Below, piece after piece: positions 10,901 to 19,248 of a DNA stretch of 27,541 bases. The DNA is from Nitrospirota bacterium. Lineage in GTDB: Bacteria; Nitrospirota_A; Leptospirillia; Leptospirillales; Leptospirillaceae. Position 1 is the first letter of the stretch. Each line of letters opens with the position of its first letter. A model generated the notes under the pieces. It saw nothing but the letters and a program-made list of their open reading frames with translations, was not told the origin of the DNA and searched no databases. The stretch lies in NCBI GenBank assembly GCA_023480765.1, contig JAMCWZ010000102.1, positions 1 to 27,541 on the forward strand, given 5' to 3'. Made by a program: the position numbers and the translations under genes.

Positions 10901-13072
10901 ACCTTTACGGGTTTCTCCCATAGAGAAAAGAAGAACTTTTGAAAGAAGATCCTCAGGCTTTGCCGGATCCTTGCTCGTCAGGACAAGCTTCTCTCCCAGA
11001 TTATCTGATTCCAATTGCATCGATACAGGAATTTCATCATTTTTGCCTCGGACAAGAATCGCCTGTCCAGAAGTTTTTATCATAGAAGCCAATTCTGCAG
11101 TCATCACTGCACCATCCGTCAGGAGGACTTCTCCGTCAGAGGAAATCAGCTTAAAAGTGGACTTTGCCCCCAAGCGAACATAAAAACGCCTTTTTTTACT
11201 CTGAACAATGATTTCCTCATATGGAAGAAAGCGATTGGCCAAAGCAATCGTTAATTGCTCTGAAGAAAGCCCCTTGGAGAGGATGTAGCGCAGAAAATAA
11301 GACTTTTCATTTTCAACAGATGTAACCTTGTCTCCGGTGAGAGTCTGATGAATAACCGCTCTTCCTCTCTGGTTCATCGGAACAATATAGGCCTCCAGCT
11401 TTTGGATACCTTTCTCAAACATCTGTAGCAGTAAAGGCTTTTTATTTTTATCGAAATCTTTTACGCCCAAGGGTTGCGTTGGTGTTACAAGAGTTTTTAC
11501 AAAATCCGCAGGATCGAGAATTTCTTCAGCTGCGTAATATTCGTCGATTTCTTTATCCGGAAGAGCTTCAAGAATTGTAAAGACATTCTTGTCTTTGTCT
11601 TCCCGGAGAGACAACGAGTAAAACTTTTTACTCCTATGATGAATCGTACCAATATTCTTTGTTTTTTGGAGAAGACGGATATTGTCTTTTGATAGAGGTT
11701 CTCTTTCATTCAGTACCGTCTCATCGACAAACCGAACTCTATCCCCCTCCTCTTTTGCTACGCGCGAAACTATTCGAAATGGAATCGGGGAATCGAGCGA
11801 AAGCTCCGTACAACGGAAAACAGTCATTGGTTGATGGACTGCAAACTCTTTGGTTTTCAACTGAAAAGGAAGTATTGATTGCAGAAGAGTTTCGTGTGCT
11901 TTTGAATGCTGTTCAAACAGGGAAAGGAGACCTTTCGCATTAAGCAATTCGCTTGAAAAGAATCCTGCTTTCTTTTTTAGTCCATCGTTCAGGGATTCAA
12001 TGAGTTTATGAAGCTCAGGTGAGGCATATTCTGCCTTCTTGGTTGATGTCAGAAGAGAATTCACCGGGATAAAAAGTCCTATGTTCTTCGAATCTGAATG
12101 GACTTTTACATCCGTAATATGAAAGTCAGTCCCTGTTTCGGGATTATGGAAACGAATAGAGAGATCCACTCGGTCTTTTAGCACACGATTCAATTCAGCC
12201 GGATCAGACGGCAGTGTTTCCTCTCTAAATATCGGACCTTCATGGTCACGCAATTGAAAGACAAGAGATTCCCCAGGAACGAATGGATAAAAAGCGACAA
12301 TTTGGGGAGTCCCTGGTTCAATAAACAAGGATTCCGGCGCATAATACTCTTGAATGATGCTGGATGCTGTCAAACCAAGAGCCTTCAACATGACAGTAGC
12401 TGGGAACTTTTTTTTCCGGTCTATTCGAACAAAGAGGTTGTCTTTCGGATCGTATTCAAAATCAACCCATGAACCCCTGTAGGGGATTATTCGGGATGTA
12501 AAGAGAGGTGTCCCCGCGACACGGGTTTTGGTTTTGTCATGAGAAAAGAAAACGCCAGGGGACCGATGGAGCTGACTGACAACAACTCTTTCCGTACCGT
12601 TGATAATGAACGTCCCTTTTGATGTCATAAGCGGGAGGTCACCCAAATAAATTTCCTGCTCACGAAGTGTCTTGACAGTCGAGTCCTGAAGGTGGGGAGA
12701 AACAAAGGATTTTGGACGGTCGTTTTCCTTGGTTTTTTCCAACACAGCGATTCGTACCTTGATTTTCAGAGGAGCAGCGTGCGTCATACCTCTTTCGATC
12801 GCTTCGCGTTCACTATACTTCGGCTCGCCAAGAGAATACTCAAGAAAATCGATCCTAATATTTCCGTTATAATCCTCAATGGGGAAAACGCTAAGGAACG
12901 CCGACTGAAGGCCCCAATCTTCCCGTTGTTCTGGATCAGCATCAAGCTGCAGGAATCGGTCATACGATTTTTTCTGAATTTCAATCAGATCCTGAACATC
13001 GAGATATTGTTGCCCGAGTCCAAAAAAATGGCGGTCAATCTTCGTTTTCTTGTTCATCGATGGTTTCCTCAT
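7901..13072 (-). CDS. rpoB: RNA polymerase subunit beta, unusually long
   Basis: This is the beta subunit of RNA polymerase. Conserved blocks are [11 protein letters not shown] (residues 166-176), the rifampicin region [11 protein letters not shown] to SALGPGG (927-957), [12 protein letters not shown], and the C-terminal [18 protein letters not shown]. Asp936, His946 and Ser951 match the rifampicin-sensitive E. coli residues 516, 526 and 531. It is 1723 residues against 1342 in E. coli. The gain lies between residues 245 and 775, where E. coli has its SI1 insertion of about 130 residues. E. coli SI2 is absent. The start at 13072 has only a weak ribosome site; an ATG at 13057 has GAGG nine bases upstream and may be the true one. 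A 342-base spacer with a hairpin separates it from rplL. Confidence 0.97.
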   Translation of the reverse strand: MRKPSMNKKTKIDRHFFGLGQQYLDVQDLIEIQKKSYDRFLQLDADPEQREDWGLQSAFLSVFPIEDYNGNIRIDFLEYSLGEPKYSEREAIERGMTHAAPLKIKVRIAVLEKTKENDRPKSFVSPHLQDSTVKTLREQEIYLGDLPLMTSKGTFIINGTERVVVSQLHRSPGVFFSHDKTKTRVAGTPLFTSRIIPYRGSWVDFEYDPKDNLFVRIDRKKKFPATVMLKALGLTASSIIQEYYAPESLFIEPGTPQIVAFYPFVPGESLVFQLRDHEGPIFREETLPSDPAELNRVLKDRVDLSIRFHNPETGTDFHITDVKVHSDSKNIGLFIPVNSLLTSTKKAEYASPELHKLIESLNDGLKKKAGFFSSELLNAKGLLSLFEQHSKAHETLLQSILPFQLKTKEFAVHQPMTVFRCTELSLDSPIPFRIVSRVAKEEGDRVRFVDETVLNEREPLSKDNIRLLQKTKNIGTIHHRSKKFYSLSLREDKDKNVFTILEALPDKEIDEYYAAEEILDPADFVKTLVTPTQPLGVKDFDKNKKPLLLQMFEKGIQKLEAYIVPMNQRGRAVIHQTLTGDKVTSVENEKSYFLRYILSKGLSSEQLTIALANRFLPYEEIIVQSKKRRFYVRLGAKSTFKLISSDGEVLLTDGAVMTAELASMIKTSGQAILVRGKNDEIPVSMQLESDNLGEKLVLTSKDPAKPEDLLSKVLLFSMGETRKGHHLRSVGEAAEFEDIDLAKKGKSEVLPLVTVSSIKMGELFWELVDLGHHPHRVESDPAVIEIYKKIRPGEVPHVETARQFFEQTFFNTKRYDLSSVGRLKINSKLGIRENLNNRLLTKNDVVEVIRYMVGLLENKGEVDDIDHLGNRRVRSVGELLENQFRVGLVRMERAIKERLNLGDPDAIISTDLINAKPVSAIIKEFFGSSQLSQFMDQTNPLAEVTHKRRLSALGPGGLTRERAGFEVRDVHASHYGRICPIETPEGPNIGLITSLATFARVNDFGFIESPVRKVEDGKVLPEIIYLSAMDGDKYIIAQANTPVDESGKFIESHITARHKGDFVSVPVDRVQFIDVAPQQIVSVATAMIPFLEHNDANRALMGSNMQRQAVPLLRASAPVVGTGMERIVARDSGYVIYAEDDGQVTSVDGSRIAIRYQGQDKAKEYNLIKFQRSNQNTCLNQKALLPVGTKVKKGDVIADGPSTDRGDLAMGQNVLVAFMPWGGYNFEDAILVSERLIKDDMFTSIHIEEFELEARETKQGKEEITRDIPNLSEESLRNLDESGIIRIGAEVKPGDILVGKVTPKAETQLTPEERLLRAIFGDKSANWKDASLTVPAGIEGIVVDVRILSRKGVEKEEFPAPMSTQDVTALTKSYQDDLRELESSKNLKIRKFLIGKVIKEDILDSETGDVLLKKKRRLTQEILEKLSDLSIITLSDPKEQDELLSIERETKEKIEAIQLRHDERIGRLKRGDELPPGVLKLVKVYIAMKRKLSVGDKMAGRHGNKGVVSRILPMEDMPFLPDGTPVDIVLNPLGVPSRMNVGQILETHLGWAGKMLDVHFASPVFDGASEAEIKEQLKKAQLPETGQTVLLDGKTGEPFERPVTVGVMYMLKLHHLVDDKIHARSIGPYSLVTQQPLGGKAQFGGQRLGEMEVWALQAYGAASTLQEFLTVKSDDVSGRSRMYEAIVRGENYLEPGLPESFNVLIKELQSLALDIELLKTKEK

Positions 13073-13414
13073 TAATATTCCGTAAAAATCAATGGTCCCC
13101 GAAAGGAAAGTGTCCTACTTCCTGATCTAGATTGCTCGGTCTGCCAAATGAAACGGCTACGTGTGAGTGCTCAGGGAACAATGACATCCCGAATCAATTT
13201 GGTTCGGGTACTAGGAAAGTATTGGTTTTGCAATGGCAAAAGGCGGTATAGATCACTCTTAAAAGGCGAAGTGGAAACGAAGCATATATTTCACTCGATC
13301 GAGGAAGTATGTGTTGCATCATAGATAAAATAATTTTCTCCAAAAGAAAATGCAGGGTTGACGAAGAAAAGGGTCAACCCTGCCAACTGAAAGAAGAAAA
13401 CTGGTAAATCTAGG
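13073..13414 (-). other. rplL-rpoB intergenic region
   Basis: This 342-base stretch has no gene that I can support in either strand. It holds one strong inverted repeat near its upstream end (13352-13383), described separately. The remainder is about as AT-rich as the flanking genes, and I could not find a convincing sigma70 promoter: a TATGAT hexamer lies just downstream of the hairpin on the minus strand but lacks a good -35 partner. In E. coli the same spacer holds an attenuator and an RNase III site, so a leader role for rpoBC is plausible by position. Confidence 0.6.
13352..13383 (-). terminator. Hairpin between rplL and rpoB, probable attenuator
   Basis: On the minus strand GCAGGGTTGAC pairs perfectly with GTCAACCCTGC across a 10-base loop, giving an 11-bp stem, and is followed by ATTTTCTTTT. 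The interrupted U-run suggests partial rather than complete termination. It lies 31 bases past the rplL stop and about 280 bases before rpoB. The E. coli rplL-rpoB spacer is known to hold an attenuator and an RNase III site, so this may set the ratio of ribosomal protein to polymerase. An RNA processing site is the alternative. Confidence 0.75.
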
Positions 13415-13801
13415 TTACTTAACCTCGACTTCAGCACCAGCAGCGGAAAGCTTTTCTTTCATCGAAGCAGCTTCTTCTTTAGTCGCTCCGTTCTTCAGGG
13501 GCTTGGGAGCACCCTCAACAAGATCCTTCGCTTCTTTCAGGCCAAGGCTTGTCAGTTCGCGAACGACTTTAATGATATTAATTTTTTTATCTGCTGGGGC
13601 TGACTTCAGGATAACATCAAACTCCGTTTTTTCTTCGGTTGCAGCTGCGGCTGAGGCAGCAGCAGGAGCTGCAGCTACCGCTACGGGAGCGGCGGCGGAA
13701 ACTCCAAATTTTTCTTCCATATTCTTGATTAGTCCTACAAGCTCAAGAACAGTGAGATTTTCAATACCGGTCAAGATTTCATCAACAGTCATTTTCGACA
13801 T
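13415..13801 (-). CDS. rplL: 50S ribosomal protein L7/L12
   Basis: This is the stalk protein that recruits and activates translation GTPases. From the ATG at 13801 it is 128 residues. It has an N-terminal dimerisation helix region ([20 protein letters not shown]), an Ala/Pro-rich hinge around residues 35-55, and the C-terminal domain [20 protein letters not shown] ending GAEVEVK. I chose 13801 because AAAGGG sits nine bases upstream. An upstream in-frame TTG at 13810 would lie directly against that ribosome site, and an ATG at 13792 is also possible. It follows rplJ after a 104-base hairpin-rich spacer, which fits the separate, higher translation of L12. Confidence 0.96.
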   Translation of the reverse strand: MSKMTVDEILTGIENLTVLELVGLIKNMEEKFGVSAAAPVAVAAAPAAASAAAATEEKTEFDVILKSAPADKKINIIKVVRELTSLGLKEAKDLVEGAPKPLKNGATKEEAASMKEKLSAAGAEVEVK

Positions 13802-13832
13802 CTGAGACAACCCTTTCTAAGTTATTCTTGAG

Positions 13833-13902
13833 CAACTTGAAGTTGTTAATACGGAAGATAAACTTCCGCGTATTTGGAAAGGTTGTTGCCATCAAGCAAC
13901 AA
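13833..13902 (-). promoter_or_regulatory. Clustered hairpins in the rplJ-rplL spacer
   Basis: Three inverted repeats lie within 70 bases: TTGTTGC/GCAACAA around a 6-base loop (13883-13902), CGGAAG/CTTCCG around a 5-base loop (13852-13868), and CAAC/GTTG around TTCAA (13833-13845). They follow the rplJ stop and precede the rplL ribosome site. None is followed by a U-run, so a terminator is unlikely. A structured RNA setting rplL translation, or a binding site for the L10-L12 complex, is possible; the sequence does not show which. Confidence 0.45.
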
Positions 13903-13905
13903 AAA

Positions 13906-14430
13906 TCATCCTTTCGTCTTGGAATATTCGCTCAGCCCATAAACCAATTTCTGAACAACCTGATTGAGCCCTTGCGTTGTTTTGGCCAACGGCGAAGAAA
14001 GTAGGCCGAGCAGTTGTGCGTAAAGGGTTGCCCTGTCAGGAATGCGCGAGAGCTCAGTGAGTGCCGGAGCTTCTAAGCGTTGGCCTTCAAACACCCCTGC
14101 CTTGATTGAAAAGGCACCATTTCCCTTTGCATAATCGACAAATGCCTTCAACGCCCCAACAGCATTTTTTTCTTCCTGGACGATCAGCACACCGACAGCT
14201 TCTCTAAAATCTTTGTCCAGGACCTCTGCCGCTGTTCCTTTTGTTGCGATCTTGGCCAAGGTGTTCTTGTAAATTGAAAACTCTCCTCCCTTAGCACGAA
14301 GATCTCGACGCAAGTTTGTTAAAGACGAGACGGAAAGCCCCTCGTACTTGGCAATAACCATAAGTTGAGCCGACTGGGCCCTTTGATTTAACTTTGTAAC
14401 CTGGAGGGTTTTTTGGGCTTTTGTTGCCAT
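13906..14430 (-). CDS. rplJ: 50S ribosomal protein L10
   Basis: L10 anchors L12 dimers to the ribosome. The sequence has the L10 N-terminal rRNA-binding part, with GEFSIYKNTLAKIA and the typical L10 core through PDRATLYAQLLGLLSSPL, and a C-terminal helix for L12 binding. It is 174 residues from the ATG at 14430. That start overlaps the rplA stop by one base (TGATG). An adjacent ATG at 14433 is in frame. The ribosome site AGAGG is seven bases from 14430 and four from 14433, favouring 14430. The close overlap implies coupling to L1 translation and leaves no room for the long rplJ leader used for autoregulation in E. coli. Confidence 0.96.
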   Translation of the reverse strand: MATKAQKTLQVTKLNQRAQSAQLMVIAKYEGLSVSSLTNLRRDLRAKGGEFSIYKNTLAKIATKGTAAEVLDKDFREAVGVLIVQEEKNAVGALKAFVDYAKGNGAFSIKAGVFEGQRLEAPALTELSRIPDRATLYAQLLGLLSSPLAKTTQGLNQVVQKLVYGLSEYSKTKG

Positions 14431-15128
14431 CATCCTACCTCTTTCAGGATGGAATTAACGTCAATAATTACACCGGGACCCATCGTTGTCGAAATAACGG
14501 CCTGACGGATGTATTTTCCTTTTGATGTTTGAGGTTTTGCCTTTGAAATAGCAGAAAATGCAGTCATCAGATTTTCCCTGATCTGAGGGATGTCAAAGGA
14601 AACTCTACCAATGGGAAAGTGCAGGACCCCACCCTTATCCGATTTGAACTCCACCTTACCTTGTTTCGCTTCCTTGACAGCTCTGCCGATATCAAATGTA
14701 ACAGTTCCCGTTTTTGGATTAGGCATTAAACCTCTTGGACCAAGCACCTTACCAAGGCGCCCGACCATCCCCATCAAATCCGGGGTTGCGATGACCGTAT
14801 CAAAATCGAGCCAGCCCTCTTGAATACGGGCAACGAGGTCATCGGCTCCGACATAATCAGCTTTTTCATCCAGAGCTTCTTTTTCCTTTTCACCCTTTGC
14901 GAAGACCAATACCCTAACTTTTTTCCCAATACCATGCGGAAGCAGGACGGCGGCTCGAACCATTTGATCGGAATGGCGCGGATCAACACCAAGATTTACA
15001 GCAATGTCCACTGATTCATCAAAGGACGAAAATTTGACTTCCTTGATAAGTGCGATTGCCTCATCAACGGAGTACAATCTGCTTTCGACCCGACTTCTCG
15101 CCAGTTTGATTTTTTTTCCTTCTGACAT
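14430..15128 (-). CDS. rplA: 50S ribosomal protein L1
   Basis: L1 forms the mobile stalk by the E site and guides release of deacylated tRNA. In many bacteria it also represses its own mRNA. At 232 residues it is normal length. Family motifs visible include [37 protein letters not shown], and the C-terminal [14 protein letters not shown]. The ATG start has AGGA a few bases upstream. It lies 43 bases after rplK and runs directly into rplJ. I saw no obvious L1-type mRNA target, though I looked only at the short spacers. Confidence 0.97.
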   Translation of the reverse strand: MSEGKKIKLARSRVESRLYSVDEAIALIKEVKFSSFDESVDIAVNLGVDPRHSDQMVRAAVLLPHGIGKKVRVLVFAKGEKEKEALDEKADYVGADDLVARIQEGWLDFDTVIATPDLMGMVGRLGKVLGPRGLMPNPKTGTVTFDIGRAVKEAKQGKVEFKSDKGGVLHFPIGRVSFDIPQIRENLMTAFSAISKAKPQTSKGKYIRQAVISTTMGPGVIIDVNSILKEVG

Positions 15129-15171
15129 TTTCCTGCCCTTGCAATAACGTTAAAATCGCATGCCAGAAAAA

Positions 15172-15597
15172 TCACCCTTCTATGGTGATCCCCATACTCC
15201 TGGCAGTTCCTTCTATAATCCGCGCAGCATGATCTACATCATATGCATTGAGATCAGGAAGCTTCTGCTTGGCAATTTCCATCAACTTTGAGCGAGATAA
15301 AGTCGCAACCTTCTCTTTATTAGGAGTCTTCGATCCTTTGGGAACAGCCGCTGCTTTCTTCAATAGATCCGAAGCAGGAGGTGTTTTTGTAATAAAAGTA
15401 AACGACCGGTCCTTATATACAGTAATGAGAACCGGAATAACAGAATCTCCCATTGTCTGCGTGCGCGCGTTGAACTGCTTGCAGAACTCCATAATATTTA
15501 CGCCATGCTGGCCAAGCGCAGGACCAACTGGTGGAGAGGGGTTGGCTTTTCCAGCTGGAAGTTGGAGTTTGACATAACCTGTGATTTCTTTTGCCAT
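15172..15597 (-). CDS. rplK: 50S ribosomal protein L11
   Basis: L11 binds the GTPase-associated region of 23S rRNA and is required for RelA-type stringent activation. The 141 residues are full length. Typical motifs are [20 protein letters not shown] (residues 10-29), with the conserved prolines of the N-terminal domain, [15 protein letters not shown], and the rRNA-binding C-terminal domain ending [12 protein letters not shown]. It follows nusG after a 33-base spacer, as in most bacteria, and precedes rplA. Confidence 0.98.
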   Translation of the reverse strand: MAKEITGYVKLQLPAGKANPSPPVGPALGQHGVNIMEFCKQFNARTQTMGDSVIPVLITVYKDRSFTFITKTPPASDLLKKAAAVPKGSKTPNKEKVATLSRSKLMEIAKQKLPDLNAYDVDHAARIIEGTARSMGITIEG

Positions 15598-15630
15598 TTT
15601 AGTCCCTTGTCTTAGACAATTTGATCAAAG

Positions 15631-16185
15631 TTACAATCGCTCAACCTGAAGAAAATCAAGCTCAACAGGGGTCTGGCGTCCAAAAATACTCACCAGAACT
15701 TTTAGTTTTCCATGATCGTTATCAACTTCTGAAATCAATCCGGAAAATCCCTGGAAGGGGCCATCTGTAATCCGAACCGTTTCAGATTCCGAAAAATGCT
15801 GTGATGGGGAAGGCATGGCCGTTCCGGATTCGATTCTGTCAAACAGCTCCGAGACTTCTCTGCTTGACATTGGAATCGGAATCGTCCCATTTCCAAGAAA
15901 TCCGGTTACCTTAGGAGTTGAAAGAACAAACTGGATTGCTTCTTCGGTCGGCTCCATCTCCACCAGTACATATCCTGGAAAGACTTTCCTTGAAGAAATC
16001 TTTTTCTTTCCTTCTTTCAATTCCGTAACATTTTGGATCGGAACAACAACCTGGCCGACAATATCCGACAGATCCTTTAAAACAACCCGTTCCTCGATAC
16101 TTGTCTTGACCCTGTTTTCAAAACCCGCATAGGTATGAATCACATACCAATTCTTTTTACTGTCTGAATCTTTTTCCTGCCTCAT
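15631..16185 (-). CDS. nusG: Transcription termination/antitermination factor NusG
   Basis: NusG binds the RNA polymerase clamp and links it to Rho or to the ribosome through S10. The NGN domain begins NWYVIHTYAGFENRV and contains RKVFPGYVLVEME. The C-terminal KOW domain is ITDGPFQGFSGLISEVDNDH through PVELDFLQVERL. From the ATG at 16185 it is 184 residues. I prefer this start because AAGGTGG lies eight bases upstream. An in-frame GTG at 16197 would add four residues but has no ribosome site. It follows secE closely and precedes rplK, the standard order. Confidence 0.96.
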   Translation of the reverse strand: MRQEKDSDSKKNWYVIHTYAGFENRVKTSIEERVVLKDLSDIVGQVVVPIQNVTELKEGKKKISSRKVFPGYVLVEMEPTEEAIQFVLSTPKVTGFLGNGTIPIPMSSREVSELFDRIESGTAMPSPSQHFSESETVRITDGPFQGFSGLISEVDNDHGKLKVLVSIFGRQTPVELDFLQVERL

Positions 16186-16205
16186 CGATACTGCCACCTT
16201 TGGGA

Positions 16206-16415
16206 TTAAGATAAAATGAGGGCCATCCCTCTTGAGAGCAGCATATCCACCAACGCCAGATAGAGTGAAAGCAAGATTACGAGAACAAATACAACTCCCG
16301 TCGCCCCCATTGTCTCCTGCCTTGAAGGAAACGATGTTTTTCGAACCTCAGCGACAACCTCTTGATAGAAAGATCTTCCGCGCTGTATCGAAGCGGTTAG
16401 AGAGAGTTTTCCCAC
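16206..16415 (-). CDS. secE: Preprotein translocase subunit SecE
   Basis: SecE is the clamp subunit of the SecYEG channel in the inner membrane. This is the short, single-span form at 69 residues. It has a cytoplasmic amphipathic part with YQEVVAEVRKTSFPSRQET, which matches the conserved SecE motif, and then one hydrophobic segment, GVVFVLVILLSLYLALVDML. The start is GTG with GGAG five bases upstream. It begins 15 bases after the tRNA-Trp CCA end, so transcript processing at the tRNA would create the secE-nusG mRNA 5' end. Confidence 0.95.
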   Translation of the reverse strand: MGKLSLTASIQRGRSFYQEVVAEVRKTSFPSRQETMGATGVVFVLVILLSLYLALVDMLLSRGMALILS

Positions 16416-16429
16416 AAAATCTCCGTTTC

Positions 16430-16506
16430 TGGCAGGCCAGGAGGGAATCGAACCCCCAACCCCCGGTTTTGGAGACCGGTGCTCTGCCTAATTGAGCTAC
16501 TGGCCT
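16430..16506 (-). tRNA. trpT: tRNA-Trp (anticodon CCA)
   Basis: The acceptor stem AGGCCAG pairs with CTGGCCT, with a G discriminator and encoded CCA at 16430-16432. The anticodon stem CCGGT/ACCGG encloses CTCCAAA, giving CCA. The T arm contains GGTTCGATTCC. It is 77 nt with CCA and is embedded between rpmG and secE, the usual location for this tRNA in many bacteria, so it is probably excised from the superoperon transcript. Confidence 0.98.
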
Positions 16507-16513
16507 ATGAGCG

Positions 16514-16663
16514 CTATTTTGTTTCCTTGTGGACAGTATGCCCATTGCAACGCCGACAGAACTTTTTTAACTCAACCTTATCAGGCGTATTTCTCTTGTT
16601 TTTCATCGAGGAGTAATTTCGGTCTTTGCATTGGGTGCAAGCAAGCGTGATGATTTCCCGCAT
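16514..16663 (-). CDS. rpmG: 50S ribosomal protein L33
   Basis: This 49-residue gene begins [19 protein letters not shown] and ends [12 protein letters not shown]33 is a small protein near the 50S E site. Cys pairs CTQC and CRRC form the zinc-ribbon (C+) version of the family. The ATG at 16663 has AAGG seven bases upstream. It lies 27 bases after the tuf stop and seven bases before tRNA-Trp, matching the common tuf-rpmG-trnW-secE order. It is small enough to be missed by length-filtered gene calling. Confidence 0.96.
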   Translation of the reverse strand: MREIITLACTQCKDRNYSSMKNKRNTPDKVELKKFCRRCNGHTVHKETK

Positions 16664-16690
16664 TGATCAGCCTTCTCTCATTTCTATCGT

Positions 16691-17890
<1,200 letters not shown>

Positions 17891-18006
17891 CCATGCCTCC
17901 AATACACAGGAAAATTTGACAAACAAGATTCGCAGACGCGTCTAAAAAACGATCAGGCCTGCAAACTACCTGAAAGAGCGCCGCAAAAAAAAATCAGCAA
18001 ATCTTA

Positions 18007-18082
18007 TGGAGCCCTTGACCGGGATTGAACCGGTGACCTCATCCTTACCAAGGATGTGCTCTGCCAACTGAGCTACAAGGGC
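18007..18082 (-). tRNA. thrT: tRNA-Thr (anticodon GGT)
   Basis: The acceptor stem GCCCTTG pairs with CAAGGGC, with a T discriminator and encoded CCA. The anticodon stem CATCC/GGATG encloses TTGGTAA, giving GGT. The T arm has GGTTCAATCCC. It is 76 nt and is the last tRNA before tuf. The Tyr-Gly-Thr-tuf order matches the E. coli tRNA-tufB operon. Confidence 0.98.
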
Positions 18083-18105
18083 ATACCCGGTCTTCGGACA
18101 AAAAC

Positions 18106-18180
18106 TGGAGCGGGAAACGGGATTCGAACCCGCGACATCCAGCTTGGAAGGCTGGCGCTCTACCGCTGAGCTATTCCCGC
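18106..18180 (-). tRNA. glyT: tRNA-Gly (anticodon TCC)
   Basis: The acceptor stem GCGGGAA pairs with TTCCCGC, with a T discriminator and encoded CCA. The anticodon stem CCAGC/GCTGG encloses CTTCCAA, giving TCC. The T arm has GGTTCGAATCC. It is 75 nt, 23 bases before tRNA-Thr and 39 after tRNA-Tyr, within the same transcript. Confidence 0.98.
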
Positions 18181-18219
18181 AATAATAATTTAGTCCTGTC
18201 TGGAACCTCAATCGCAAAA

Positions 18220-18305
18220 TGGTGGGGAGGGGAGGATTCGAACCTCCGAAGCCGTCTGGCGACAGATTTACAGTCTGTTCCCTTTGTCCACTCGGGAACC
18301 TCCCC
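18220..18305 (-). tRNA. tyrU: tRNA-Tyr (anticodon GTA)
   Basis: This is an 86-nt class II tRNA with a long variable arm. The acceptor stem GGGGAGG pairs with CCTCCCC, with an A discriminator and encoded CCA. The anticodon stem ACAGA/TCTGT encloses CTGTAAA, giving GTA. It is the first mature RNA of the superoperon and follows a leader of about 100 bases from the promoter at 18411-18439. Confidence 0.98.
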
Positions 18306-18410
18306 ATACTTGGGCTCGTTCCTTATTTTTGCAACCAAGCCCTAAGAAATATTGGGGAAAAGGGAACCCCAAATCTGAAACCTGAATTTATAGCCCAAAA
18401 ACAAAAGGGA

Positions 18411-18439
18411 ATTATATTCTCGGGAATGAACTTTGTCAA
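18411..18439 (-). promoter_or_regulatory. Consensus sigma70-type promoter of the tRNA-tuf superoperon
   Basis: On the minus strand TTGACA (18434-18439) and TATAAT (18411-18416) are separated by exactly 17 bases, a perfect match to the consensus for housekeeping sigma factors. An A-rich stretch (AAAAGAGAACAGAATAAA) lies just upstream and could act as an UP element. The predicted start near 18404 gives a leader of about 100 bases ahead of tRNA-Tyr that includes a TTGGGG/CCCCAA inverted repeat. It lies between the DUF1641 gene and the tRNAs and fits a strong, growth-rate-controlled promoter. Confidence 0.88.
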
Positions 18440-18485
18440 CGCATTTATTCTGTTCTCTTTTGGAAATCATTTCAAAGATTTTTTT

Positions 18486-19247
18486 TCATGTCTTCATAGC
18501 CGTTTTGACTTGACGCATCCCCGCCAAGAAATAAGACAACGTATCCTGAGTCTCAGGGTTGCTCAGCAATCGAACGATACCCATGATACCCCCGCCACTT
18601 ATTGCTGGAGGTGACGGGATTTGTTTCAGGATATTGTAAACATTCCCCTGCCAGGAAATACCTGCTTCCAAAAGGATCATCACTCTTTCCACCAAAGAGT
18701 CCGTCAAGATCCTTCTGACCGCAACGAGGGCAGATGCAATCTCAGGGATAGTTTCAAAAGCTCCGGCTTCCTTCAGGCGACCGAGAGCCTCTGTCAGATC
18801 TGAAAGAGGAAGACTCTCTATACGCTCCAGAATTTCGGAGGTCTTTTCCGCCTGAGTAGCAACACGTTCTACCAAGGTATCCACACCCATGAGCTGAACG
18901 GCTCGAACGGCTCCCCCCAACTCCACCAATGAGCGAAAGGCACCCGTTTTCTCCCCAAGCTCAATGTCTTCAAATATACGAAGAAGAGTGGGTGCCCCCT
19001 TCTCAATCTTCTCCATCAAAAGCATCAACTCCGGGCTGGTCAGACGGTCAAGCAGAATTGAAGCTTTTTCTACAGAATCTGCCAGTCGTTCCACCATCGA
19101 GTTCGTTTGAATTTCCAAAAGAGCTTTTCCGGCTACCTGGGCTTCTTCCAGAACCTTGACTCTTTCAAGCAAACTTAACAAGACTCTTTCCGTATCCGGT
19201 TCGCCTATTTTTTTTTCCAGTGAAGGTGCCTGGTCCGTTCTTTCCAT
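18486..19247 (-). CDS. DUF1641 family protein
   Basis: This 253-residue, mostly helical soluble protein ends with the DUF1641 signature: GGGIMGIVRLLSNPETQDTL followed by SYFLAGMRQ. Much of the middle is amphipathic helix with heptad-like leucines (around residues 20-150). DUF1641 proteins often neighbour sulfide:quinone-oxidoreductase-like flavoproteins or formate dehydrogenase genes; the exact function is unknown. Here it starts two bases after the stop of the flavoprotein as read, or 15 bases after the corrected stop. Its ribosome site AGGGGG is five to six bases before the ATG. The two genes look like one operon, so a role as partner or membrane-tethering subunit is likely but inferred. 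Confidence 0.85.
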   Translation of the reverse strand: MERTDQAPSLEKKIGEPDTERVLLSLLERVKVLEEAQVAGKALLEIQTNSMVERLADSVEKASILLDRLTSPELMLLMEKIEKGAPTLLRIFEDIELGEKTGAFRSLVELGGAVRAVQLMGVDTLVERVATQAEKTSEILERIESLPLSDLTEALGRLKEAGAFETIPEIASALVAVRRILTDSLVERVMILLEAGISWQGNVYNILKQIPSPPAISGGGIMGIVRLLSNPETQDTLSYFLAGMRQVKTAMKT

Positions 19248-19248
19248 T

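Noticed and set aside
10748..12340. The long RpoB insert as an intein or inserted element
   Set aside because: No intein splice motifs or homing endonuclease motifs are visible, the frame is uninterrupted, and the insert sits at a known lineage-variable site.
17934..17943. Palindrome AGACGCGTCT between tRNA-Thr and tuf
   Set aside because: It has no loop to form a useful hairpin, occurs once, and nothing ties it to a known operator. Could be chance.
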